Below are positions 9,519-17,868 of a stretch of DNA of 64,000 bases, one piece after another. The position numbers and the translations under genes were made by a program. The notes under the pieces were generated by a model. It did not search any database. It was not told where the DNA came from and saw nothing but the letters and a program-made list of their open reading frames with translations. Source of the stretch: Moorena producens 3L (GTDB taxonomy: Bacteria; Cyanobacteriota; Cyanobacteriia; Cyanobacteriales; Coleofasciculaceae); contig NZ_GL890827.1 in the NCBI RefSeq assembly GCF_000211815.1, forward strand, positions 1 to 64,000, written 5' to 3'. The stretch's first letter is position 1. Every line of letters begins with the position of its first letter.

Positions 9519-9647
9519 ATGGGTTAGTAGATTTGGTAGATAGTGGGTGATATTTGGGAGCAGTCGAGGGGGACGATTACTTGCCCCCCCTCCCAATTAA
9601 ATGTGCTAGATCTAGACTTGCCCGTTTCTGTTGTAACCTGAAGAAAT

Positions 9648-10811
9648 TTACAACAACCCAGCAAAATGTAGCGGTCCAGTACCACTAATCAACTCCAACA
9701 GTAAAGCAATAAACCCAATCATAGCCAGACGACCATTCCAAACTTCTGCTGCTGTAGTCATGCCCCACTCCCAGCGCTCTGGAGGGTAAATTTTGACTGT
9801 CTCTGGGGGACGAATTACCTCAGAGAGTTCACGGCTGGGTGATTCGAGAGCGTCAACTACCAAAGTTGTCAAAGACTCAATAAACAGGGGATGGGTATTG
9901 AGGGCTGGTACCCGCTCAAACTGCTTAATCCCTGATTCTTCTGCTATTTCTCGATACTCAATGTCAATTTCTTGCAGGGTTTCGATATGTTCCGAGACAA
10001 AACTAATCGGGACTACCAGCAAATCTTGAGTATTCTTAGCTCCGAGTTCTTGCAAGGCATCTTCGGTGTAGGGTTGGAGCCATTCTACCGGACCAACCCG
10101 ACTTTGATAGGCCAGAGTATGGGGATTGGGGCGGTTGAGGGTTTTCATAATTAAGGCAGTGCAATCCTCAATTTCCTGCTGATAGGGGTCTCCAGCTTCT
10201 GTGACATAGCTGATCGGGACACCGTGAGCACTAAAGAAGATATGAACTTGATCAGGATTAGAAAACTTATCGAGTTCCTGAGCAATTAAATCAGCCATGG
10301 CTTGGAGGTATTGTGGCTGCTGGTACCAGGAGGGAATGACTGTGTGTTCAATCTTGCTCAGGTCTGGGTCTTCTGTCCACAGATTTTCTAGCAGACGGAA
10401 GCTAGAACCACTGGTGCTGATAGAAAATTGGGGATAAAGCGGTAGAATAACTAAGCGTTCGATGCCATCCGCTTTGATGGTTGCGATCGCTTCTTCAGTG
10501 AAAGGATGCCAGTAACGCATTCCCACATAGACACTGACCTCTTGCCCTTTCGTTTGCAAATGTTCCTGGAGGGCTTGAGCCTGGGCGTCTGTAATCTTCC
10601 GTAGAGGGGAACCACCGCCAATTTGCTTGTAGTTCTCCTGGGATATCTTAGCACGCTTAGTCGAGATTAGCCAAGCCAGGGGTTTTTGCAGCCACGGAAA
10701 AGGCAGGCGAATGATTTCCGGGTCAGAAAACAGGTTGAATAGAAAGGGACGAACATCCTTTAACTGATCTGGCCCACCTAGATTAAGCAATAATACCCCA
10801 ACACGACCCAT
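9648..10811 (-). CDS. hemH: Ferrochelatase with C-terminal CAB segment
   Basis: Inserts ferrous iron into protoporphyrin IX, the last step of heme synthesis, at the membrane. The start GRVGVLLLNLGGPDQLKDV, the catalytic His in FSAHGVPISYV, and YQSRVGPVEWLQPYT are diagnostic. After the roughly 320-residue catalytic domain a linker leads to WNGRLAMIGFIALLLELI, the Hlip/chlorophyll a/b-binding-like helix typical of cyanobacterial and plastid type enzymes. The frame is open from GTG 10820; ATG 10811 gives the usual MGRVGV start. Confidence 0.96.
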   Translation of the reverse strand: MGRVGVLLLNLGGPDQLKDVRPFLFNLFSDPEIIRLPFPWLQKPLAWLISTKRAKISQENYKQIGGGSPLRKITDAQAQALQEHLQTKGQEVSVYVGMRYWHPFTEEAIATIKADGIERLVILPLYPQFSISTSGSSFRLLENLWTEDPDLSKIEHTVIPSWYQQPQYLQAMADLIAQELDKFSNPDQVHIFFSAHGVPISYVTEAGDPYQQEIEDCTALIMKTLNRPNPHTLAYQSRVGPVEWLQPYTEDALQELGAKNTQDLLVVPISFVSEHIETLQEIDIEYREIAEESGIKQFERVPALNTHPLFIESLTTLVVDALESPSRELSEVIRPPETVKIYPPERWEWGMTTAAEVWNGRLAMIGFIALLLELISGTGPLHFAGLL

Positions 10812-10918
10812 AGTTAACACAGCTTCCCATAACTTTCATATTTGTTACTGATTTTAACAATATATTTTTTAACTTAAATTTGCAACAAGAAACACAGATC
10901 TTTACGAAGGAGTGAGTA

Positions 10919-11545
10919 GTGGCAACAGTTCTTAGAGCTTGGAGTTATCAGTACCAATGGCTGTATGATAGTATTTCCCGGATCGCGGCTTTGAGCGTGG
11001 GTGGAGAGAGACGATTCCGCCAGCTACCGTTACAGGGCTTAACAATTCATTCAGGAACCAAGGTGCTAGATCTCTGTTGCGGCAGTGGTCAGGCAACCCA
11101 GTTCTTGGTGGAATTGTCTGAGCATGTCACAGGTTTAGATATTTCGCCACTATCCCTAGAGCGAGCGCGGCGGAATGTTCCCCAGGCCAACTATGTAGAG
11201 GGTTTGGCTGAACAGATGCCATTTCCAGATGCTCAATTTGATATAGTTCACACCAGCGCCGCACTCCATGAAATGACCCCTGAGGTGTTGCAGCAGATTA
11301 TTCAGGAAGTTTACCGGGTGCTTAAACCAGGAGGAGTATTTACCCTAGTGGATTTGCACAAGCCAACTAATGTTTTGTTTTGGCCAGGGTTAGCGGTATT
11401 TATGTGGTTGTTTGAAACCCAAACAGCTTGGCAATTACTGGAGACTGACTTGGTCAAAGGGCTTGAGGAAGTGGGGTTTAAGGTATGCGATCGCTCCTTG
11501 TACGCAGGTGGTAGTTTACAGGTGATTCAGGTGACCAAAGGGTAA
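10919..11545 (+). CDS. Class I SAM-dependent methyltransferase
   Basis: UbiE/Methyltransf_11-type enzyme of 208 residues. The SAM-binding motif I is VLDLCCGSGQATQFL, followed by VTGLDISPLSLERAR (acidic ribose-binding residue), AEQMPFPDAQFDIV and VLKPGGVFTLVDLH. Start GTG 10919 is supported by AAGGAG about seven bases upstream. Divergent from hemH. Related cyanobacterial genes are often annotated as quinone or general methyltransferases; the substrate here is unknown. Confidence 0.88.
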   Translation: MATVLRAWSYQYQWLYDSISRIAALSVGGERRFRQLPLQGLTIHSGTKVLDLCCGSGQATQFLVELSEHVTGLDISPLSLERARRNVPQANYVEGLAEQMPFPDAQFDIVHTSAALHEMTPEVLQQIIQEVYRVLKPGGVFTLVDLHKPTNVLFWPGLAVFMWLFETQTAWQLLETDLVKGLEEVGFKVCDRSLYAGGSLQVIQVTKG

Positions 11546-11593
11546 AGGCCGACAGTAACCAAAAAACCTACCCGAAGGGAAGGCCAAGGGCGA

Positions 11594-11677
11594 TCAACCT
11601 TCAACCTTCAACCTTCAACCTTCAACCTTCATTTTTAAACCTTCAACCTTCAACCTTCAACCTTCAAACTTCAACCT
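11594..11677. repeat. Heptanucleotide tandem repeat (aaccttc)
   Basis: Roughly ten copies of aaccttc, interrupted once by atttttaaac. It lies between converging genes. The same heptamer recurs singly near 40870-40920. Confidence 0.9.
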
Positions 11678-11717
11678 ACCCTACACCTAACGCCAAAGGC
11701 GAACAACCAAATAACCT

Positions 11718-12707
11718 TCAACTATACAGCTGACCTACATATTCCCCATAACCGTTGTAAAGTAGGGTGGGTCGTTTGTCCCAGGATAAGTTAGGACCGC
11801 TACTGATGAATTTTTCTGTAGCTTGTGACCATCTGGGGTGAGGCTTATTGGGGTTAACATTTGCCTCAAAGTCATATTCATAGGAATTAATAGTATTCCA
11901 GTAGGTAGCTGGCTGGTTAGCTAAAAACTCGACTTTGACTATAGATTTTGCTCCTTTAAAACCATATTTCCAGGGCACTACCATGCGAATAGGAGCACCA
12001 TGCTGCTTGGGTAATAGATGACCGTAAATACCAATAGCAAAAAATGCTAGTTCGTTAGCCATTTCCTCAACACGTAAACTTTCGGTATAAGGCCAAGGTA
12101 AGGAACCAAGGTGTATGCCTGGACCAATAGTAATTTTGCGGTCATAATAGGAGGTAAATCGCACAAATTTAGCCTCTGAAGTAGGTTCTACTGCTTTGAT
12201 CAGCGCTTTCATGGGAAATCCGATCCAGGGTAGCACCATTGACCACGCCTCTACACAGCGGAAGCGATAGATCCGCTCTTCGATGGGAAATTTAGTTTGC
12301 AGATCATCTAGGTCATAGGTTTGGGGATTTTTGACTAATCCCGTCACCTGTAGCTTCCAGTCTTTGGTTGGTAAATTTTGGGCTGCTTGCCAGATCGATT
12401 TACTGCCGCCAAATTCATAAAAATTGTTGTACTGTCCAGCAAGATCCTGATCAGTGATGGGTCTGTCAACACTGGCAAAAGCTGGATTGGTTGCTAAGGA
12501 TTTTAACTTAGGTTGATTTAGGGTTTCCACAAGAGCTTTGTCTGAGGCAGAAGAGGAAGCTTGACAACCAAGAATTGAGAGCATTCCAGTGCCTAGGCTG
12601 GCACCAACTAAATTTTTGAGAAAGCGACGTCGGTTAGAATAAGCCGTTTCTGAGGTGACTTGTTGCTCTGGCAGTTCCCAGGACTTTGGTACACGAATGA
12701 TGGTCAT
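11718..12707 (-). CDS. msrP: MsrP (YedY)-like molybdopterin sulfoxide reductase catalytic subunit
   Basis: Periplasmic molybdoenzyme that reduces methionine sulfoxide in oxidised proteins. A twin-arginine signal is present at the N-terminus (SNRRRFLKNLVGASLGTG). The oxidoreductase molybdopterin-binding domain shows YRFRCVEAWSMVLPWIGFPM, with the Mo-ligand Cys in RCVEAW, then HLLPKQHGAPIRMVVPWKYGFKG. Length 329 matches the family. The membrane heme partner MsrQ/YedZ is not adjacent. The name rests on family resemblance. Confidence 0.88.
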   Translation of the reverse strand: MTIIRVPKSWELPEQQVTSETAYSNRRRFLKNLVGASLGTGMLSILGCQASSSASDKALVETLNQPKLKSLATNPAFASVDRPITDQDLAGQYNNFYEFGGSKSIWQAAQNLPTKDWKLQVTGLVKNPQTYDLDDLQTKFPIEERIYRFRCVEAWSMVLPWIGFPMKALIKAVEPTSEAKFVRFTSYYDRKITIGPGIHLGSLPWPYTESLRVEEMANELAFFAIGIYGHLLPKQHGAPIRMVVPWKYGFKGAKSIVKVEFLANQPATYWNTINSYEYDFEANVNPNKPHPRWSQATEKFISSGPNLSWDKRPTLLYNGYGEYVGQLYS

Positions 12708-13310
12708 AAAGTAAGTGATATTGTTGACGGTGAGCTTTTAGCAGTCAGCCTCTGAGGCTCTGGAGCTTATTTAAGCATTCAGCAGTCAGCCGTTAGCCGT
12801 CAGCCAAACGCTAGTGCGTGGCCATAGGCCAAGGCTCACGCTACGGGAACAGCTTTCCGTAACAGACATTAAACGAATGCTTACCTGTTTTCTTGATGCA
12901 AAGCGCGAGTGGGGGAAACCCCCGCAGGTCGGCGCTGCATCGCTTATTCAAAAGCTGTTCCCTTAGCTTGTCGATAGCCCATAAGCTGATAGCCCATAAG
13001 CTGATAGCACCTCAAGTAGCTTGCGTGGCACAGGCTTCGACGCTGTGATGTAGCGCATTAGTTGATAGCTGAATGCTTACGAGCTTATAGCTGGCAAGGG
13101 TAGCTTTTCAAGTAGTGCCTTGACTGATAGCGCCAGTTAAAAGCTTAAGTTATACTTGTGCCAAGTATAGTTAATAACTATAGTTAAAATTACTACCGCT
13201 TATTTTTTTTTATAAGGATGTATTAGGATGCCAGATTAATGTCATGACTACTAAAATAAAAATAAATAAATAAATAAAATAACGTAAATAAAAAAACCAG
13301 GAGAAAGCTG
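12708..13310. other. Repeat-rich intergenic region
   Basis: No gene is visible in these 603 bases. They contain gtcagcc and agctgatagc heptamer fragments, a palindromic unit at 12895-12941 (gatgca...tgcatc flanking gggggaaaccccc), and pieces of gcgtggccataggcc repeat. The last 120 bases are AT-rich and end with CAGGAG before the next gene, its probable promoter and ribosome site. Confidence 0.7.
12895..12941. repeat. Nested palindromic dispersed repeat
   Basis: Outer arms gatgca/tgcatc enclose an inner gggggaaaccccc hairpin. A close copy lies at 40304-40347 and partial copies at 38530-38700, so this is a dispersed family in this genome. Confidence 0.75.
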
Positions 13311-13685
13311 ATGATCCGTAAAACACTAGTTATAGTAGGAATCGGCTGGATAGTTGTGGGATTGGTACCTCTTGCCTATGCTCAGTCAGGAGCGCAGTCT
13401 AGTGAGCCAAGCGGTTCAGTAACCCTGTCTGGTGACACCCTCCGCCAAGTTAATGGTCGCACGGTCTCAGACGATTATGGCACCTTTTTCCCAACATCAC
13501 TAGAGCTGGAGGAAAAGGAAGGCTTAGGTAACAATTTACAGCCTAAGTTCAAGGTTGGTTCAAGTGACAATGTAGACATAGTTTTTGGGGATACCATCCA
13601 GCAGGAAGAACTTAATGTGTTTCCTCAATCCCCAACTACTCGCAATACTCAAAAAGTCCAGTTGGCGGTTCCACTAAGAGAGTAA
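13311..13685 (+). CDS. Secreted hypothetical protein
   Basis: A 124-residue protein with an N-terminal signal peptide (MIRKTLVIVGIGWIVVG followed by a cleavable LAYAQ), then a hydrophilic Ser/Thr/Gln-rich mature part. Start ATG 13311 is supported by CAGGAG nearby. I recognise no domain. Two basic-poor segments (LELEEKEGLG and GDTIQQEELNVF) give it an acidic character. Likely periplasmic or extracellular. Confidence 0.65.
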   Translation: MIRKTLVIVGIGWIVVGLVPLAYAQSGAQSSEPSGSVTLSGDTLRQVNGRTVSDDYGTFFPTSLELEEKEGLGNNLQPKFKVGSSDNVDIVFGDTIQQEELNVFPQSPTTRNTQKVQLAVPLRE

Positions 13686-13705
13686 AGGTTGACTAAAAGT
13701 TTGTT

Positions 13706-14836
13706 CTAAGCACTGATAGCTAAAGGGTTACTCAACCTCTGGTTCACCAGTTCAGTAGCTAGGCTAATTGCAGCCTTCATGCTAGTAGCGTTAGCAATGC
13801 CAAGACCGGCAATATCAAACGCTGTGCCATGATCAGGAGAAGTACGCACAAAGGGTAAACCGATGGTAGTATTGATCGCTCTGTCAAATGCCATGAGTTT
13901 GACAGGAATTAAGCCCTGGTCATGATAGAGTGCCAAATAAGCATCATGAGCATTATCAGCGTACTGCTGGTGGTTGCCGTACCAAGCCTGACCAGGTTTT
14001 ACCCAAAGAGTGTCAGGAGGTATTGGTCCATCTAATTGGATAGTCGGGCGTTGCTGGCGCTCTTGCTCTAGCCAGGGAATCAGCCAATCTTGTTCTTCAC
14101 AACCTAGCTGACCCTGCTCACCACTATGAGGATTTAACCCAGAAATCGCGATTCGAGGTTTGTTGATGCCAAAATCACTAGCCAAACAGGCGATCAGTAA
14201 GTCTAGTTTACTCCCCATCAATAGTGGCGTTAAGGTATTTGGGACTTGACTTAAAGGAATATGTGTGGTAGCTAAAAGTGTACGTAGCACCCAACCACTA
14301 TGGGGCGATCGCGCTACGAAGAGCATCCCAAATTGTTTGACACCAGAGTAGTGGGCTAGCACTTCAGTTTGACCAGGATAATCATGTCCTGCGGCTTTCC
14401 AGAGAGACTTGGCAATGGGTGCGGTCACAATACCATCAAACTCACCACGTTGGGTGAGTGCGATCGCATTTTCCAGATACATAAAACTAAGAGCACCACT
14501 AGCAGCATTACCAACACCTGGGGTTATTTGAGGCCGTTGTCCGTAATCCAACTCAATGTCAAGGATTGATAATGTCTCTGGGGAAGCTAAAGTAGCTACA
14601 TCTTCAATCCCCTGCTGACTTAGCTGGGTGTAAGCCCCATTCAAGAGGTACCGACTGCCAATCACGGTTATCTCACAATTCCTAGTGACTTGGGAATCTG
14701 CCAATGCCTTGAGGACAACTTCTGGTCCAATGCCTGCCGGATCTCCCAAGGTCACCGCTAACCTAGGACGCCTTGGTGGTGAGTTAAGTTTTCCTGTCAA
14801 AGACATGTTCTGATGGTTTGTTGACAAGTCTGACAT
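13706..14836 (-). CDS. pdxA: 4-hydroxythreonine-4-phosphate dehydrogenase
   Basis: PdxA oxidises 4-phosphohydroxy-L-threonine with NAD in vitamin B6 synthesis. Family marks: LAVTLGDPAGIGPEVVLKAL, GIVTAPIAKSLWKAAG, the metal-binding His region GHDYPGQTEVLAHYSG, GLNPHSGEQGQLGCEE, and the C-terminal YHDQGLIPVKLMAF and RTSPDHGTAFDIAG. Length 376 is slightly above usual because of an N-terminal extension; an internal ATG before LTGKLNSPPRRP is possible. Divergent from petM. Confidence 0.95.
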   Translation of the reverse strand: MSDLSTNHQNMSLTGKLNSPPRRPRLAVTLGDPAGIGPEVVLKALADSQVTRNCEITVIGSRYLLNGAYTQLSQQGIEDVATLASPETLSILDIELDYGQRPQITPGVGNAASGALSFMYLENAIALTQRGEFDGIVTAPIAKSLWKAAGHDYPGQTEVLAHYSGVKQFGMLFVARSPHSGWVLRTLLATTHIPLSQVPNTLTPLLMGSKLDLLIACLASDFGINKPRIAISGLNPHSGEQGQLGCEEQDWLIPWLEQERQQRPTIQLDGPIPPDTLWVKPGQAWYGNHQQYADNAHDAYLALYHDQGLIPVKLMAFDRAINTTIGLPFVRTSPDHGTAFDIAGLGIANATSMKAAISLATELVNQRLSNPLAISA

Positions 14837-14968
14837 AATTCGTAAACACTCCAGTACCCTAACCCCTTTGCTGGAATACTCTTGCTCAGGATTTCCATAG
14901 GATTGCTATATTCTCGCACCCTAGTCATGATACCTTGTAACAAAAGTACATAGGAGATCATAAAACTA

Positions 14969-15073
14969 ATGGGTACAGAAATTTTCAATGCAGCGTTTTT
15001 GTCCTTCACCCTGATTCTTGTGGGTTTGGGCTTAGGCTTCTTGCTACTCAAAATCCAGGGAGTGTCAGAATAG
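14969..15073 (+). CDS. petM: Cytochrome b6-f complex subunit PetM
   Basis: A 34-residue single-helix membrane protein: MGTEIFNAAFLSFTLILVG continues with a glycine-rich helix and ends LLLKIQGVSE. The LLLKIQG end is the hallmark of PetM, the small subunit VII of the thylakoid cytochrome b6-f complex. AGGAGA lies about nine bases upstream of ATG 14969. The gene is too short for routine ORF calls. It is followed on the same strand by ycf39. Confidence 0.93.
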   Translation: MGTEIFNAAFLSFTLILVGLGLGFLLLKIQGVSE

Positions 15074-15295
15074 TTTCTAGTGAATGGGTTATGGGGTAAC
15101 GGCTGTGGGGTTTGGTCAAGAATTCTGGCACAGTTTTCTTTTAAACCAATCACTTATGCTGTCTTAGCCTAAACCCATTCTCCCACACCCCTCACCTGAT
15201 GGCGTTGCCTATTGAATACCAGAAAAATGAGAGATCGACAAAATTTCTGATAGAATCTTATAGAAAGTTTAAGATTCCTTACTAAAATTACTATA

Positions 15296-16273
15296 ATGAA
15301 CTTGTTGGTCGTCGGTGCAACTGGCACCTTAGGAAGACAGGTGGTTCGTCGTGCACTAGACGAGGATCATCAGGTACGCTGTCTTGTACGCAGTCCACGA
15401 AAAGCTTCTTTCCTTAAAGAATGGGGAGCAGAACTAGTACAAGGAGACCTGTGTGTTCCAGAAACCCTACCAAAAGCCCTGGAAGGGATCACAGCTGTCA
15501 TTGATGCGGCAACATCGAGACCAACAGATTCTCTGACCATCAGACAGGTAGACTGGGAAGGGAAAGTTGCCCTCATTCAAGCGTCTGTGGCTGCTGGTAT
15601 AGAAAGATATGTCTTTTTCTCAATTCTGGGAAGTGAGAATTTTGCTCATGTCCCACTGATGGAAATAAAGCACTGTACAGAACTATTTCTGGCAGAATCA
15701 GGATTGCCACACACAATCTTGAAACCAAGTGGCTTTATGCAAGGCTTAATTGGTCAGTATGCGATCCCCATTTTGGATGGACAGGCGGTTTGGATTACAG
15801 GAGAAACCTCTCCCATCGCCTATATGAACACCCAGGATATTGCTAAGTTTGGCATTCGTGCTCTGGAAGTTCCAGAAACAGTAAATCAGACATTCCCGGT
15901 TGTGGGAACCAGAGCCTATAGTACCTACGAAATCATTAACCTGTGTGAGCGGTTGTCCGGTAAAGATGCTAAAATAGCCCGACTCCCAATAAATTTTTTG
16001 CGGGGTATGCGGCGATTCGTGAGATTTTTTCAGTGGGGCTGGAATGTGGCAGATCGGCTTGCCTTCACTGAGGTGCTAGTGAGCGGGAAACCGCTGGATG
16101 CACCGATGGATAAGGTATACGAGGTCTTTGGCCTAGACCCTAAGGAAACCACAACTTTGGAAGAATATCTACAAGAATACTTTAACCGGATTATGAATAA
16201 GCTCAAAGAAATCGATTACGAGAAAGCTAAAAAGAAGTCTAAGAAGAGGACTCCTTTTAAATCTAAATCCTAG
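15296..16273 (+). CDS. ycf39: Ycf39/HCF244-like NAD(P)-binding photosystem II assembly factor
   Basis: Atypical short-chain dehydrogenase (NmrA-like). The Rossmann motif GATGTLGRQVVRRAL is at the N-terminus, followed by CLVRSPRKASFLKEWGAELV and AAGIERYVFFSILGSE. Ycf39 helps insert chlorophyll into newly made D1 during photosystem II assembly, with Hlips. The 325-residue length and C-terminal basic tail (KAKKKSKKRTP) fit the family. Downstream of petM on the same strand. Confidence 0.93.
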   Translation: MNLLVVGATGTLGRQVVRRALDEDHQVRCLVRSPRKASFLKEWGAELVQGDLCVPETLPKALEGITAVIDAATSRPTDSLTIRQVDWEGKVALIQASVAAGIERYVFFSILGSENFAHVPLMEIKHCTELFLAESGLPHTILKPSGFMQGLIGQYAIPILDGQAVWITGETSPIAYMNTQDIAKFGIRALEVPETVNQTFPVVGTRAYSTYEIINLCERLSGKDAKIARLPINFLRGMRRFVRFFQWGWNVADRLAFTEVLVSGKPLDAPMDKVYEVFGLDPKETTTLEEYLQEYFNRIMNKLKEIDYEKAKKKSKKRTPFKSKS

Positions 16274-16479
16274 ATATTTCCTGGAAAATCGATAAGCGGG
16301 AGGTTTTGGGGAGCCAGTGCAGCAAAAGTGCTTCTCGACGGGGCTTCCAAGGTGCGGATGCCAGCCTGAGCACACAGCCGGTTCCCATAGCGCGACTGCA
16401 TCAAGACAGTAGCTGATTAAATCACAATTGTCCATGATGTTTCAGATAATTTAATCCAAGTAGTTCAAGACGGGGACTG

Positions 16480-17403
16480 GTGAGTATACCAAAAGCAGGC
16501 ATTATCTACAACGACCTTAAACCAATGGCTTGTAGCGTTGCTGAAGAGTTGCACAACCAATTGAGGACTGCGGGTTGGGAAGTGTGTATGGCGACAGGGG
16601 TTGGGGGAATTCTGGGTTATTCGAGTCCTCAATCACCAGTGTGTCATACACCAATGGACAAACTAGCCCCCCCTGGTTTTGATGACCAGATGGCTTTCGC
16701 AATTGTATTGGGGGGAGATGGTACAGTACTAGCGGCTTTTCGCCAATTGGCTCCCCAAGGGATCCCTGTGCTAACGGTGAATACAGGTCACATGGGTTTC
16801 TTAACAGAGACCTATGTCAATCAGTTGCCTTCTGTCTTGGAGCAGGTAATGGCAGAAGAGTATGCTATAGAAGAACGGTCCATGCTTTCTGTGCAGATCC
16901 TGCGAGATGAGACGATTTGGTGGGAGGCACTTTGTTTAAATGAAATGGTATTGCACCGGGAACCTTTGACGAGTATGTGCCATTTTGAGGTACAAATAGG
17001 ACATCACGCACCAGTGGATATTGCAGCTGATGGTATAATAGTCTCAACACCCACTGGCTCTACTGCCTATTCTCTAAGTGCTGGAGGACCAGTATTAACT
17101 CCTGAGGTGCCGGTGTTGCAACTGTTGCCCATCTGTCCCCATTCTTTGGCATCTCGGGCATTAGTCTTTGCCGACACAGAGCAATTAACCATTTTTCCCG
17201 CTACTCCCAATTCGATGGTGATGGTAGTTGATGGCAATGGTGGTTGCTACGTCATACCAGAAGATAAAATAAAAGTTAAGCGATCGCCTTACTCCGCTCG
17301 ATTTATCCGTTTGCAAGCACCAGAGTTTTTCAGGGTTTTGCGAGAAAAGTTGGGGTGGGGATTGCCGCACATTGCTAAACCGACCTCTGTGGAGTTGCCT
17401 TAG
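16480..17403 (+). CDS. nadK: NAD(+) kinase
   Basis: Phosphorylates NAD to NADP. Diagnostic motifs are VLGGDGTVLAAFRQLAP (GGDG) and IVSTPTGSTAYSLSAGGP, with NEMVLHREP and a C-terminal VVDGNGGCYV. GTG 16480 is used as start; 307 residues is normal. Cyanobacteria usually hold two NadK paralogues; which one this is cannot be told here. A stray palindromic repeat separates it from ycf39. Confidence 0.94.
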   Translation: MSIPKAGIIYNDLKPMACSVAEELHNQLRTAGWEVCMATGVGGILGYSSPQSPVCHTPMDKLAPPGFDDQMAFAIVLGGDGTVLAAFRQLAPQGIPVLTVNTGHMGFLTETYVNQLPSVLEQVMAEEYAIEERSMLSVQILRDETIWWEALCLNEMVLHREPLTSMCHFEVQIGHHAPVDIAADGIIVSTPTGSTAYSLSAGGPVLTPEVPVLQLLPICPHSLASRALVFADTEQLTIFPATPNSMVMVVDGNGGCYVIPEDKIKVKRSPYSARFIRLQAPEFFRVLREKLGWGLPHIAKPTSVELP

Positions 17404-17868
17404 AGCGTACATCCATGTCAGAAAGTTTTGTCAACTAGTATTCTCGAGCTGGGGAGCTGGGGATATAGGTAAACAAAACAATCAGGATTTTCTAGATCAG
17501 GATTTTCTGTATAGGCTTTCCTCCAGCTGAATTGAAGAAAGCCAGGCCATGGGAAGGGGGGTTAGGCAGGAGTGTCAAAAACGGTGATTGCTGCCTGTTG
17601 GTTACGAGAAACACCATTAGCTGGAATCAACTAACCATAAGGGTTTCCTGAACGTGTTGCTCGAAAGTTGTATTCATACCTAGTACTATTAATCTCGATC
17701 TGGTAGTTTCTGGTGGTGTCTGGTGGTGTCCCAAATCCATGTATGTAATCTGTGAAACGCAACTTCGGATCAGGGGGGCTTGTGCAACTATACCCCGGTA
17801 AGATAGGAGTATCCACCAGCAACTGGCTATTCATGGTCGGTACTTAGGCAATCAACCCAAACTATTCT
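17404..17868. other. Intergenic region with one doubtful minus-strand ORF
   Basis: 465 bases between nadK and the next large gene. Apart from the 67-codon minus-strand frame described separately, I see only short direct repeats (tcaggattttct twice near 17482-17508 and tggtggtgtc twice near 17712-17730). Confidence 0.5.
17631..17834 (-). CDS. Possible small hypothetical protein (67 aa)
   Basis: ATG 17834 opens MNSQLLVDTPILPGYSC and continues through PPDTTRNYQIEINSTRYEYNF to a stop at 17631. Composition is protein-like (aromatic and charged residues in strand-like patterns) and no gene lies opposite, so it may be real. It would be divergent from the large gene at 17869. No family recognised. 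Confidence 0.4.
   Translation of the reverse strand: MNSQLLVDTPILPGYSCTSPPDPKLRFTDYIHGFGTPPDTTRNYQIEINSTRYEYNFRATRSGNPYG

Noticed and set aside
11594..11677. Possible CRISPR array
   Set aside because: The unit is seven bases with no spacers; no cas genes are in the window.
14797..15153. 118-codon minus-strand ORF overlapping petM
   Set aside because: It is antisense to petM, whose 34-residue product is clearly recognisable; the minus-strand sequence has no protein-family features.
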